Below are positions 43,427 through 53,737 of a stretch of 64,000 bases of DNA, piece after piece. The DNA is taken from the NCBI GenBank assembly GCA_020637445.1, contig JACJVZ010000001.1, positions 1-64,000 of the forward strand. Direction: 5' to 3'. Below the pieces are notes generated by a model. That model was not told the origin of the DNA. It searched no databases and saw nothing but the letters and a program-made list of their open reading frames with translations. The translations under genes and the position numbers were made by a program. This DNA comes from Calditrichota bacterium. Its GTDB lineage: Bacteria; Electryoneota; RPQS01. Position 1 is the stretch's first letter. Each line of letters starts with the position of its first letter.

Positions 43427-46339
43427 ATGGGTATTCTAACGGGTTGCACACCAAGACCAGAAATCCTGAAGGGTGATCTTAACGATTCCATATTTGCCGC
43501 AGATTTCGGTACCCTTGTCGCGGGCAACGCCGATCCAGTATATGGTGTTGCAAAGACTTTCTTTGCCAATACACATCCCGCCACTCAACTGAAGAAAGTC
43601 GTAGAAGTCGTGTTTGAGCGGCTTGCTAGTCCACAAGAGTCTGGTGCCGTCGTTGCACTTAGCACGGGCTTCGGTGGTGGAAAAACTCATACGCTGATGG
43701 CGTTGTACCACTTGGCTGAAAATATTGCGGACATATCACTTGGAACGGAGTTGCTGCCAGCCGCGGGTCGACCTAAGAAGGTCAAGGTGATTGCAATCGA
43801 CGCAGGGAAAGCAGGATCGCATGAATTCTCCGCGCACGGAAAGATATCGGTCAAGAGCCTTTGGGGCGAAGTCTTCTACCAAATGGGAGAAGCGGCCGCA
43901 CTAAAGACTCTTGGACCAGCAGATGATCCTGAAGGATCGCCAAGTGAAGCGCAGATTGAATCAGTCTTCCCAAAGGGACCAACGCTTATTCTGCTTGATG
44001 AATTAGTCATTTACATGGCAAAGCTATCGAGTCGAGGTCAAGGCAATCTGCTCGGATTCGTCAATTCTTTGGCCGCAATTGTAGCACGACACCCGCAGAC
44101 TGTCATGATCATTACCGATCCAGCGGGGCAAGCGGCCTATCAGCAAGAGACCGATGAATTGAAACGCATGGCATTAAACTCGGCAGCCGTGAAACTTGAT
44201 GAAGTTGTCGGGCGTCGCGCGAGCGAATTCGATCCAATCGGTGACGAATCAGCGCAAGTCATTGTACGCAGACTGCTGACGAAAGTTGATCATGTGGCGG
44301 CGCAACAAGCGTCAGCTGCCTATCACAACCTTTACCAGCGCGTCGCCAAAGATCATCCGAACCTACTTCCGAATAACTCGATCAATAAGGCCTACGCAGA
44401 GCGCATCGTCGCCTCCTACCCATTTCATCCACGCCTGTTGGACACGGCGCAAGATCGTCTTGGCGCATTGCAAGATTTTCAGAAGAGCAGGGGCGTACTT
44501 CGTCTGTTTGCAAGGATTCTGCGGGATGTGTGGGAAGCGCAGACCGATTATGACGTCATCGGGGCGGGCGAAATCAACTGGTCGAGTCCGCGAATTCAAG
44601 CCGATTTGCTGCATAGATTGAACAAGGACAATTTCCGAGCAGCTGTGACCGCTGACGTTGAATCGCATGCAGGAGATTTGGATGGAGGCGCGCCACGCGG
44701 TATTCATCGGCGAGTAGCATCAGCATTATTGCTTGAAAGTTTGCCGCTTCAGAACAGTAGTGGCCTGGATCCAGCAGAGGCGACACTAGCAGTGTTGCGC
44801 CTCGATGAGGCTGGAGTAGAACCGTCGGAAGCGATGGAACGTCTTGTGGGCTGCTGTTGGCACACGTATCCGATGGCAAGCGGACGCGGTTGGCAGTTCC
44901 GCTTCGATCCGAACATCTACAAGCAGATCGAAGAGAGAAAATCACAGATTCCTATCGAGGATGCGCGCAAGCGTTTGGAAGCGGAAGTCCAGTCCTATTT
45001 CACGGGCCCAACATTCCGAGTTACCCCGTGGCCAACTTCAGCGCGAACGGTAAGAGAGCTTCCCGACTTACAGCTTGTTCTTTGCGACAACGAAAAGACA
45101 GCGCACTGGGTATGTGCAAACAGTGATGACTCTACGCCCGAAGCTCCAATGCCTCGGAGTTTCATCAACGCGGTAGTGGCAGTTGCACCGACTTCATCGC
45201 GATTAAACAATGCCATTGAACGAGCGCAACGCCTGTTAGCAGCTGAAACGATAGAAAGAGAGAATCGGTCTGGCGAACATGCCGCTTTGGTACGTCAGCA
45301 GATGGTGCGTATTCTTCCGGAGCTAAAGAAACACTTCCGAATCGAATCCGTGCGAGCCTTCGATACGTTGGTTTTTGCCGGCGGAACAACAAAGAAGCTA
45401 ACGGAGAAAAACCAAGTTCCGGATGAATTAGTTCTACAAGAGCGCCCGCACGGCCAGAAAAACATCATGGATTTTCTGGAAGTCAGCAAACTGATCTACT
45501 CCACATCGGCTACGATGGACGTAGACAAGTTCATGCGCGATGTACTGCCAGGCACAACTCCGTTGATGGACAATCCGGAGGTATTCACGGCTAAAGCTGT
45601 GCATGAGCGTTTTCTATCGGTACGCGGACTACAATTGCTGCGGGACGGCGGCATTGTGCGGCAGACGATTCTGAAAGCCGTTGACGAGGGCAAGCTATTG
45701 GTCAAAGTTCAGGATGGCCGCGTGTTTGACAAGGAAGGCTGCGTGGAAGGACTGGAAGGACAGCGTCGGCGAATCGCCGGCTCCATTTCCTCCATTCCGC
45801 TTGACGACACAGTGCTGGTCACGCGTGGCGTCGGTAAGACGGCAGAAATCTGGTTGAAGGTCGACCCAGAGGGGCAGGAAGAGGGACCAAGAAAGCCGCT
45901 TCGTAAAAAGGAAGGCCGGATTGCTGTTCGCGGTTGGGATCAAGCAGTGGAAAGTGCAGCGACCAGACCTTTGGTTCAACTGCGACTGAAAGCGACTACT
46001 CCGTCTGCGGCACAGCAGCTTATCCCGATGGCACAGCCGTTATCGGCAAATGCGCTATCGATGGAAGTTAGCCTTTCCGGTGAAGTGAAAGACGGTGGCA
46101 CAGTCAATCTTATTGTTAGCGGGATTCATGCCACACACCAAATGAAACCACTTGAGATTGCCCAAAAATTGCACACATCCTTGAAGGAAGGATGCGATTT
46201 TCAAGCGGATCTGTTGATGGAATTTGGAGCAGCCGGCCGTGCGGGACTTGCAGAACAACTAAAGGAGATCGCGGACAAAGCGCCAAACGACATCTCTCCT
46301 GAAGCGTTGTTTGAGGAACCGACAGGAACTAAGTCATGA
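43427..46339 (+). CDS. DUF499 family ATPase of an Hma-like defence operon
   Basis: 970 residues. A P-loop lies near residues 80-95 (STGFGGGKTHTLMALYHL) and Walker B in LILLDELVIYMAK (about 185-197). The long remainder includes helical and beta parts seen in DUF499 proteins. These AAA-type ATPases occur next to DUF1156 methylases and PLD/SNF2 helicases. The combination of helicase, methylase and ATPase is known as the Hma defence system, if I recall the naming correctly. Start at 43427 has GAGGA 8 nt upstream. Its stop overlaps the next gene by 4 bp. Confidence 0.85.
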   Translation: MGILTGCTPRPEILKGDLNDSIFAADFGTLVAGNADPVYGVAKTFFANTHPATQLKKVVEVVFERLASPQESGAVVALSTGFGGGKTHTLMALYHLAENIADISLGTELLPAAGRPKKVKVIAIDAGKAGSHEFSAHGKISVKSLWGEVFYQMGEAAALKTLGPADDPEGSPSEAQIESVFPKGPTLILLDELVIYMAKLSSRGQGNLLGFVNSLAAIVARHPQTVMIITDPAGQAAYQQETDELKRMALNSAAVKLDEVVGRRASEFDPIGDESAQVIVRRLLTKVDHVAAQQASAAYHNLYQRVAKDHPNLLPNNSINKAYAERIVASYPFHPRLLDTAQDRLGALQDFQKSRGVLRLFARILRDVWEAQTDYDVIGAGEINWSSPRIQADLLHRLNKDNFRAAVTADVESHAGDLDGGAPRGIHRRVASALLLESLPLQNSSGLDPAEATLAVLRLDEAGVEPSEAMERLVGCCWHTYPMASGRGWQFRFDPNIYKQIEERKSQIPIEDARKRLEAEVQSYFTGPTFRVTPWPTSARTVRELPDLQLVLCDNEKTAHWVCANSDDSTPEAPMPRSFINAVVAVAPTSSRLNNAIERAQRLLAAETIERENRSGEHAALVRQQMVRILPELKKHFRIESVRAFDTLVFAGGTTKKLTEKNQVPDELVLQERPHGQKNIMDFLEVSKLIYSTSATMDVDKFMRDVLPGTTPLMDNPEVFTAKAVHERFLSVRGLQLLRDGGIVRQTILKAVDEGKLLVKVQDGRVFDKEGCVEGLEGQRRRIAGSISSIPLDDTVLVTRGVGKTAEIWLKVDPEGQEEGPRKPLRKKEGRIAVRGWDQAVESAATRPLVQLRLKATTPSAAQQLIPMAQPLSANALSMEVSLSGEVKDGGTVNLIVSGIHATHQMKPLEIAQKLHTSLKEGCDFQADLLMEFGAAGRAGLAEQLKEIADKAPNDISPEALFEEPTGTKS

Positions 46340-46758
46340 CCATAAGAAACGCATCATTCGCGCTGCGTATCGTCCACCGGCGGGCAGGCGACGCAGCCAT
46401 ACTATATCGAAGAACGCTTAACCAGCGTCAGCAGGAACGGCTGACCAAGATTGCGCCAATATCTCCGCTTGCTTTCGCCGCGGGATTTGGTTTGTTGCGA
46501 TCTGCGGGCCGCGCAAACGGTATAACTAAGCTGGCACCGGGTCCATTTCATCCGCTTGACCCGGATTGGGGTGCGCGTGTGGCTTGCTATGCTTTGGTGG
46601 CGGCAGGATTGCGTAATCCGGATCGCCTGCATCGAGCGGCAGAAGAGCTTCGTAATGCAGATGGTTCGGAAGCAGCCTGGTGGTTTGGATTAATGACCAG
46701 CAGAAACGGAAAACGCGCTATTCGAGCGTTGCGAATCTTAGTAGAGGCCGTCAAGTGA
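46336..46758 (+). CDS. small protein between DUF499 and DUF1156 genes
   Basis: 140 residues, basic and Ala-rich, helical. I do not recognise a family. Motifs visible: PFHPLDPDWGARVACYALVAAGL and SEAAWWFGLMTSRNGKRAIRALRIL. Overlaps of 4 bp on both sides show it is translated with the defence operon, so it is likely an obligate partner, perhaps an adaptor of the methylase or ATPase. It is not the longer DUF3780-type protein often seen in such loci. Confidence 0.7.
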   Translation: MTIRNASFALRIVHRRAGDAAILYRRTLNQRQQERLTKIAPISPLAFAAGFGLLRSAGRANGITKLAPGPFHPLDPDWGARVACYALVAAGLRNPDRLHRAAEELRNADGSEAAWWFGLMTSRNGKRAIRALRILVEAVK

Positions 46759-49736
46759 AAAAACCACCTCGGGTCTTGATTGAAGAGTGGCTTCCGGCGA
46801 CGGCGATCGGCGTGGAGTGCATTAGAGAACGATCCACAGGCCAGCAGCCACCAGATAAAAGATTTCATGTCTGGTGGGCGCGCCGACCCTTAACTGTATC
46901 GCGGGCAGCGGTTCTAGGGTCCATTCTTCCGGCGACATTTCCGAAGGATGTGTTTGAGAAATTGCTGGGTTTTTGGGGGAGCTCACGTCAGCTGCATGAC
47001 GCACAGCGAAGTCTTGATTATGCGCGACTTCATAGCAGACCAATTGACAATCCACATGGCCAGAGGGCGTTCAAGAATCGTATTCCTACGCCACAACTTG
47101 ATAAGATGCGATCAGAAGCAAAAATGCTTTGGGGATCTGAAGTTCGGATAATGGACCCCATGGCGGGCGGAGGATCGATTCCACTCGAAGGTGTTAGACT
47201 TGGGCTTAGTGTGTTGGCGAACGAGTACAATCCGGTAGCGTGTTCGGTCCTTGAAGCAACCCTGGACTATCCTTTTCGTTACGGAGAATTACTCGCCTAC
47301 AAAGCGCGTGTGTGGGGAGAACAACTTAGAAAGCGATTTGTTGAACGCGTGGAAGAATTCTTCCCGCAGCAAGGTAATATCCCGCCACATTGTTATATCT
47401 TCGCGCGGACCGTACCGTGTCCAGACACCCAACATCCTACGCCACTTATTCCGGATTGGCATTTGCTGAAACCCAAAACAGGCAGGCGAGTAGTTGCCGA
47501 ACCGATCCATGTGAATCCTGAAAGCGGAACATGGAGTATTAGGACACGTGATATCGGTAAACGGGCAGGAGAGCTGCGGGAGGCTCCATTGCCAACATAT
47601 TCAGGTGGCAAGGGCATTTCATTGTTCACTGGAAATCCCATTTCGTCCGATTACATCAAAGCAAAGGCGCAATCTGGAGAAATGGAAAGCGTTCTTTATG
47701 CCATTGCCTATAAGACGCCACAGGGCTTAGAGTTCTTTCCACCGGAGAAGGCCGATCTTGAGGCCCTGGATGCAGCAAAGCTTAAGATGAATCGCTTGCG
47801 AGCTGATTGGGAGCGAAAGAACATCATCCCGGCAGAAGACATTCCACAAGGTGATAAAACCGGCGAGCCAATGGCGCGGGGAATCTACCGCTGGGCGGAC
47901 ATGTTCTCGCCACGCCAATTGTTTTGCATGGGAACATTGGTCGATGAACTTCAGAAGCTTCGCTCAGAGGTTATCAAGGAGGAAGGCAAGGAGCTGGGCG
48001 AAGCGATTGTGCACTTGCTGGCACTTGCAATGGACAAATATGCAGATTACAATAACCTCCTAAATACATGGGAAAGCAGCCGAGGAATTGCAAAACATCT
48101 ATTTCAACGTCACGATTTTGCATTTAAAGCGACGTATGCAGAAATGGCACCTTGTCAAGCGGGTTCAGGATTGGCATGGGTCGTAGACAATGTAACGTCG
48201 GCGTATGAGGATCTGGTCAAGCTAGACAATAGAGTAACTGATTCGAGTGTCAATCTCTCTAATGGATCTTCTGCTAATCTAAGTTTAGTTGAAGATGGAA
48301 GCATAACGGCTGTCGTTGTGGATCCTCCGTATGACGACAACGTTCAGTATTCCGAGCTGGCGAATTTCTTCTATGTCTGGTTGAAACGAACGCAAGGACA
48401 CCGGCGACCAGAATGGTTTTCGACCTACCTTTGTGACCATAGTCAGGAAGCTGTCGTAAACGTATCGCGCCATCTGGAAAGCGCGACTACCAACGGGAAA
48501 AAGCGCGAGCGTGGCGAGACCGCTGCCGCCCGTGAAAAGGCACGGACGTTCTACCGCACCTTGATGACGGATACCTTCAAAGAATGCCGCCGGGTGTTGC
48601 GAGACGACGGCGTATTGACGGTGATGTTTACCCACAAAAAACAGGAAGCTTGGGAAGCGCTGTTCACGTCACTGATTAACGCTGGCTTTACTATTACGGC
48701 CACATGGCCAGTGAAGACGGAAAGTGAGCACAGTCTCCATCAAGCGAAAAAGAACGCGGCGCAGAGCACGGTGCTTCTGGTCGCCCGCAAGCGTCCAACC
48801 GGAGCGGGCAAGGGCTACTACGACAGCGCCATGAAGGAAGCGATCCGCAAGAAGGCGCAGGAAAAAGCAGCACAGCTTGCGAACGAGGGACTGAATCGCG
48901 TTGACCAGTTAGTCGGATCCTTTGGACCGGCAATGGAAGTGTACAGCCAGTTCGACGAGGTCGTGACGGATACGGGGGAACACGTCGGAGTGGATCAGGC
49001 GATTGATGAAGCTTCCGAAGCTGTTAGCAAGTGGCGAATTGACCAGTTGGCCGGACAAGGTTTGGAAGGAGTTGAACCGGAAGGCCAATTTGAATTGCTT
49101 TGCTGGGACGTTCTGGGTGCAGCCGAGTTTCGATTCAATGAAGCACACTTGCTGGGTAAAGCGGTCGGCATGGATGTGGACCAGCTAATTGTCGCGGGAC
49201 TTGTGACCAAGGTAGGTGACAAGATACACATTCTGTCCGCCCAAGATCGCCGACGTGAACGAGCGCTGGAACCGGATGAAGCGACCGAGACTTTATTTGG
49301 CCCTGTGACGATTTCCAAGCGACGGACAAAGAAAGATGCGTTGAAGGTCCACCCCAATGATCCGCAATTCCGTACCGCACTGGACGCATGCCATGCTTTG
49401 GCTTTGCAGTACATCGAAGCGAAAGACCCGTCCTCAAGCATTGGCGCTGCGAAAGCGTTGATGCGCAAACAAGGATGGAATGCGGAATCAACCGTCGCAA
49501 AACTAATGGTTGCTTTGGTCAATGCGGCGCCTGACGCCGTGAAGTTCCCCAAGAAGAAGCAGAAGACTGCGGCCGATATGTTTCCGGAATTTAGTGCTTG
49601 GCACGCGATGTTGAATCCGCTTTTTGGTATTGAACCGCCGGACTGGGCAGAGCCGCCACCACCATTGGAATTGGCGTTGGACCACGAAGACGAGGACGAG
49701 GAAGAAGAATCTGAAGAAACTGGGGACGAAGAATGA
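46755..49736 (+). CDS. DUF1156 DNA methyltransferase of the Hma-like operon
   Basis: 993 residues from a GTG at 46755 that overlaps the previous stop (GTGA); the longer ATG frame from 46680 would start inside the upstream gene. The N-terminus (LIEEWLPATAIGVECIRERS) is the DUF1156 signature. SAM-binding MDPMAGGGSIPLEGVRLG lies near 133-150 and the catalytic VVDPPYDDNVQY near 520, with DPPY typical of N6-adenine or N4-cytosine methylases. The C-terminus ends in a long acidic tail. It presumably marks host DNA while the ATPase/helicase act on unmarked DNA. Target site unknown. Confidence 0.88.
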   Translation: MKKPPRVLIEEWLPATAIGVECIRERSTGQQPPDKRFHVWWARRPLTVSRAAVLGSILPATFPKDVFEKLLGFWGSSRQLHDAQRSLDYARLHSRPIDNPHGQRAFKNRIPTPQLDKMRSEAKMLWGSEVRIMDPMAGGGSIPLEGVRLGLSVLANEYNPVACSVLEATLDYPFRYGELLAYKARVWGEQLRKRFVERVEEFFPQQGNIPPHCYIFARTVPCPDTQHPTPLIPDWHLLKPKTGRRVVAEPIHVNPESGTWSIRTRDIGKRAGELREAPLPTYSGGKGISLFTGNPISSDYIKAKAQSGEMESVLYAIAYKTPQGLEFFPPEKADLEALDAAKLKMNRLRADWERKNIIPAEDIPQGDKTGEPMARGIYRWADMFSPRQLFCMGTLVDELQKLRSEVIKEEGKELGEAIVHLLALAMDKYADYNNLLNTWESSRGIAKHLFQRHDFAFKATYAEMAPCQAGSGLAWVVDNVTSAYEDLVKLDNRVTDSSVNLSNGSSANLSLVEDGSITAVVVDPPYDDNVQYSELANFFYVWLKRTQGHRRPEWFSTYLCDHSQEAVVNVSRHLESATTNGKKRERGETAAAREKARTFYRTLMTDTFKECRRVLRDDGVLTVMFTHKKQEAWEALFTSLINAGFTITATWPVKTESEHSLHQAKKNAAQSTVLLVARKRPTGAGKGYYDSAMKEAIRKKAQEKAAQLANEGLNRVDQLVGSFGPAMEVYSQFDEVVTDTGEHVGVDQAIDEASEAVSKWRIDQLAGQGLEGVEPEGQFELLCWDVLGAAEFRFNEAHLLGKAVGMDVDQLIVAGLVTKVGDKIHILSAQDRRRERALEPDEATETLFGPVTISKRRTKKDALKVHPNDPQFRTALDACHALALQYIEAKDPSSSIGAAKALMRKQGWNAESTVAKLMVALVNAAPDAVKFPKKKQKTAADMFPEFSAWHAMLNPLFGIEPPDWAEPPPPLELALDHEDEDEEEESEETGDEE

Positions 49737-52700
49737 GTAGCATGCGGGACCGTCGTTGGAAGCGTTTCTTCCATGCTCCAGATCCTGAACTACTAAGCGA
49801 CTTGTATGTTCCGGCACTGTCTATGGCAGTTAAATACGACCGCTGCTGTGCCTATTTCTCGAGTTCAGCATTGTCTGCCGCTGCTCGCGGGTTTGGAAAG
49901 TTAATCGAACGGCTTGAATCCATGGGCACCAGCGCTCCTCGTCCGGCTGTGCGTCTGATCGTGAATGAAGAACTGTCACGTGACGACGTACAGGCACTTA
50001 CTGAAACCGGTGATCTATCAAAGCTCGAGGAGCAGCTAAAGAAACGATTCAAGACACCATCCGACGCGTTATCCCGCAATCGTCTTGGGATGCTGGCCTG
50101 GCTATACAAGAAGGGATTGTTGGACATTCGCGTGGGGATCATGCGAACAGGCGAAGGAATTGTACACGGGAAGTCCGGAATTGCCACAGATGAAAATGGT
50201 GATTCCATCGTCTTTGCCGGTAGCAGCAATGAATCCGCCAAAGCGCTGCTGCATAATTACGAGCACATTGAAGTTTCCGGATCGTGGGAGGACCATGCGC
50301 GGTACGACTTTTATCGCTCCGAATTCGACAAGCTATGGTCGGATCATCACGCTGATGTCTTTACGGTAACGCTGCCTGAAGCTCTTCGACAGCAACTGAT
50401 CAAGTTTGCTCCGAAGGAAGCTCCGACCTTCGAGCCAAGCAACCAAGTTGCCCGGCAGAAGGCAGCTATGGTCTGGCGTTTCATCGCAGAAGCGCCATTC
50501 TTGGAAAATGGACATCTCGCCTGCGACGCGACAGCGTTGGTCTCCATGTGGCCACATCAACGAGCGGTGGTAGATGAAGTTGCTAACGCCTGGCCAGATG
50601 GACGGTTGTTGTGTGACGAAGTTGGTATGGGAAAGACCGTCGAAGCCATTATGGTCTTACGACGCTTGATGGCAGGACGGGGCGTCAAGAGAGTATTAGT
50701 CTTGCTACCCAAAGGGCTCCTGGAGCAGTGGCAGACGGAACTCCGTGAAAAAGGGGGACTGCTTTTCCCGCGGATGGTGTCTTCCGACAGAGTAATCTGG
50801 CCAAACGGGAAAGAACAACGCTTCGCTGGTTTTGTTGACATGCTTAACCATTGCGACCAACTGCTTGTCAGCCGCGAATATGCCCGCACGGAAAACAACG
50901 CGCCGTTGGTACTATCGGCGGAGCCGTGGGACCTTGTAATCCTCGATGAAGCGCATGCCGCCCGAAGAGCTGAACCAAAAGAGGAATTGTTCAACCATGG
51001 AACACTTCTTCTCAATCTACTCCGCCAGCTTCAAATGCGACAACGTGCACGAGGGTTCTTGCTCCTCAGCGCCACGCCGATGCAAACGAACCCATGGGAA
51101 CCGTGGGACCTGCTTAGTGTTTTGGGCGAAGGTGGAAAGTGGTTAGCTGATTTTCAGGGAATTCGCGATTACTACACCGCTCTTTCCTGTCTGAAAAGTG
51201 GGGCCTGCAATTTGCCGACAGCCCGCAAGGCCGCCAGACTGATCGCTGATGATCCCTCCTTCCCAAATCGTCCTGACGGCAGACCTGCCGGTGATGACGT
51301 GATGGAGATTGCTCGTTACATTGCCTCTGCGAATCGAGATCAAAGGCCACAAGTAGCATCGTGGTTACGTCAGGGATCGCCGCTTGCGCGTCGAATGCAC
51401 AGGAACACCAGGCATACTTTGCACAAGTACCATGAGATGGGAATGCTCGACCGAGAACCACCGGTTCGAAGGGTACACGATGAATCCTTTGACTACGACA
51501 CACGAGCAGAGCGAAAAGTATATGAATCTATTACCAGCTACATTGACCGTAGATGGCAGGAGTTGGAGCGGAGCGGCAAAGGGTTTGTGATGACGATTTA
51601 TCGTCGCCGGGCTTCAAGTTCACCTTATGCTCTTCAGCGAAGTCTCGAACGACGAGCGGAAGCATTAAGGAAGATCGTTGATAGTCGAGCCGCAGACCAA
51701 TACGATGTCGAAGATGAGGCACCAGAGGACTTTGTTGCAGACGAATTGCCGGATGACGAAGTACCTGGAGCCAAGTCCCTGGCGCTGCCGGATGACATTT
51801 CGCGGGCGGCAGCGGAGTTGAATGAGATAAACTCGCTCCTTGATCAGCTCAGAACATTAGGCGGCATAGATACAAAGCGCGATCGCTTCTTTCAACAACT
51901 TAGAAGCATCGCGGACGATGGACGGGCAGTTCTAGTGTTCACGGAATATAGCGACACAATGAACTATATCCGTGACAATTTGGTGTCACACTTTGGAAGA
52001 ACTCTTGGCTGCTATTCCGGGAAAGGCGGACAGTTATGGAATGGTGAGTCTTGGGAGGACGTGTCCAAGGATAAGATTACCGACGCTTTATTCAAAGGTG
52101 AACTGAAAGTCCTGGTTTGCACCGATGCCGCAAGCGAAGGATTGAATCTTCAAGCGGCGGCGGCAGTGATCAATTATGATCTACCGTGGAATCCCAGTAA
52201 AGTCGAACAGCGAATTGGCCGTGTGGACCGTATTGGGCAAAAGTGTTCGGACGTGCGCGTTGTTAACATGTTTCTAAAGAAGAGTGTGGATGATAGAGTT
52301 TACACAATGTTAAGAGAACGATGTGGTCTTTTCGAGCGCTTCGTCGGTCGTATGCAGCCTGTCCTGGCACTTGCCAAGAAGCTGCTACTAAATGATTCTG
52401 GTGAAGTCAGCGCGTTAAACGCCGATATTGACAATATTCAAAACGACATCTTAACTGAAGAAGCTTATCTCGAAAGCGATGCACATCATGGGGACGGCCA
52501 AGACTCTGTGTTGGACAATGCCGATATCAAAGCTGCGCTGAGATATCTATCCAAAGACACGGGAGTGGAGGCCGTCTACGATAAGCGAAACCAATGCTGG
52601 AATATCTCTGGCTCTGGCATACAGAAACGTCGCTGTGCAGTTGATCCGGAGTCTCTAGAGAAGAATTCAAAGCTGGAGCCACTTACCCCACTTAGTCAAG

Positions 52701-53293
52701 ATCTAGTACATCAACTTGCGGACTCCCTGTCCGCAAGTCAAGAAGTGATTCCTCTTGTTGTTGGAAGTTGCCGCGTTGGGGCGTTTCGTGTAAGCAAAAT
52801 GTTCTGGATTTCCGATGGACTGCCAGTTCCGATTGAAAGCTTGAACGATTTAACTTCATGCATTGACAAATGGGATGGTGATGCACCCGATCCTGCAAAG
52901 TGGCTTGAGGTTATGAGACGAGCTGAGGGTGATTCAAGACGCACAACGAACGGAATGGTTGCATCAGCAGTAAATGCGCAGCAGCAGTCTATTCGCAGGC
53001 AGAATACCAGTGCGCGGGAAAGGCTAAAACAGGAACTTGGGCGCTTTCTGGTGTCCGTAGACGGGAATGGATTAGATCTAAACGCGGTCATCGACGACTG
53101 GTTACAAAGAAGGATTCCGTTGAGCCAGAAGCTGAGTAAGAGTCTAGACAAACTTGGTGGCGAGTACCCAGAGTGGACAGATGAAGACTTCTGGCAGCTT
53201 GAGCAGTTCGGAAAACAGGTCACGGAGAATCAACGGACGAGCAGAAGAGCAGGGAAAGAGATTGACGCTGCACTTGCGGATCCTAGATGGTAA
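49733..53293 (+). CDS. PLD-like / SNF2-type helicase of the Hma-like operon
   Basis: 1186 residues. The N-terminal third has a phospholipase-D-like domain with HGKSGIATDENGDSIVFAGSSNES (about 143-165), the HxK/N signature of PLD nucleases. A SWI2/SNF2-type helicase follows, with VGMGKTVEA (about 294), DEAH (about 405) and the C-terminal helicase motifs TDAASEGLNLQ and QRIGRVDRIGQ (about 830). A helical C-terminus completes it. It probably recognises and destroys foreign DNA. It overlaps the methylase gene by 4 bp. Confidence 0.88.
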   Translation: MSSMRDRRWKRFFHAPDPELLSDLYVPALSMAVKYDRCCAYFSSSALSAAARGFGKLIERLESMGTSAPRPAVRLIVNEELSRDDVQALTETGDLSKLEEQLKKRFKTPSDALSRNRLGMLAWLYKKGLLDIRVGIMRTGEGIVHGKSGIATDENGDSIVFAGSSNESAKALLHNYEHIEVSGSWEDHARYDFYRSEFDKLWSDHHADVFTVTLPEALRQQLIKFAPKEAPTFEPSNQVARQKAAMVWRFIAEAPFLENGHLACDATALVSMWPHQRAVVDEVANAWPDGRLLCDEVGMGKTVEAIMVLRRLMAGRGVKRVLVLLPKGLLEQWQTELREKGGLLFPRMVSSDRVIWPNGKEQRFAGFVDMLNHCDQLLVSREYARTENNAPLVLSAEPWDLVILDEAHAARRAEPKEELFNHGTLLLNLLRQLQMRQRARGFLLLSATPMQTNPWEPWDLLSVLGEGGKWLADFQGIRDYYTALSCLKSGACNLPTARKAARLIADDPSFPNRPDGRPAGDDVMEIARYIASANRDQRPQVASWLRQGSPLARRMHRNTRHTLHKYHEMGMLDREPPVRRVHDESFDYDTRAERKVYESITSYIDRRWQELERSGKGFVMTIYRRRASSSPYALQRSLERRAEALRKIVDSRAADQYDVEDEAPEDFVADELPDDEVPGAKSLALPDDISRAAAELNEINSLLDQLRTLGGIDTKRDRFFQQLRSIADDGRAVLVFTEYSDTMNYIRDNLVSHFGRTLGCYSGKGGQLWNGESWEDVSKDKITDALFKGELKVLVCTDAASEGLNLQAAAAVINYDLPWNPSKVEQRIGRVDRIGQKCSDVRVVNMFLKKSVDDRVYTMLRERCGLFERFVGRMQPVLALAKKLLLNDSGEVSALNADIDNIQNDILTEEAYLESDAHHGDGQDSVLDNADIKAALRYLSKDTGVEAVYDKRNQCWNISGSGIQKRRCAVDPESLEKNSKLEPLTPLSQDLVHQLADSLSASQEVIPLVVGSCRVGAFRVSKMFWISDGLPVPIESLNDLTSCIDKWDGDAPDPAKWLEVMRRAEGDSRRTTNGMVASAVNAQQQSIRRQNTSARERLKQELGRFLVSVDGNGLDLNAVIDDWLQRRIPLSQKLSKSLDKLGGEYPEWTDEDFWQLEQFGKQVTENQRTSRRAGKEIDAALADPRW

Positions 53294-53737
53294 TCACGCA
53301 TTGGCAACGCCTCACTCGTTGCGCTGAATTTGGGTCTATTTTACTGTTTGCAAACTCTTGATACCACTGCTGTTGCTTTATCTAGTGTGGATAGTTAGCA
53401 ATGCAACCCAACAAGGTTCTTATATAGAATTTCAAGCTCCTCGCTGACTTACGTATTGTGCGCCCGATAAATATCACGCTGCTTTTGCGTGGTTATGCAG
53501 AGGACAAATCCCACTCCTAGACACGCCTTTACCATGGAATGGCTCGGGACCTGCAAAATGTCACAGAAGTTGTGCACGACTGAGATATAGCGGTTCAACT
53601 TAATTATTGAATCAGAGTCAGTACGTCGTTTGTTTCAAATTGAACGACGAAACACCGACCTTTAGCAAAACGGTCCTTTTCCAGTGGACCAGAATTTCGG
53701 TTTATCTTGCAACTGTCCATCGATGCGAAACGAGAAA
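53294..53737. other. intergenic stretch between two defence cassettes
   Basis: About 440 bp with no credible gene or terminator that I can see. It probably holds the promoter of the DUF262 cassette. Confidence 0.35.
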
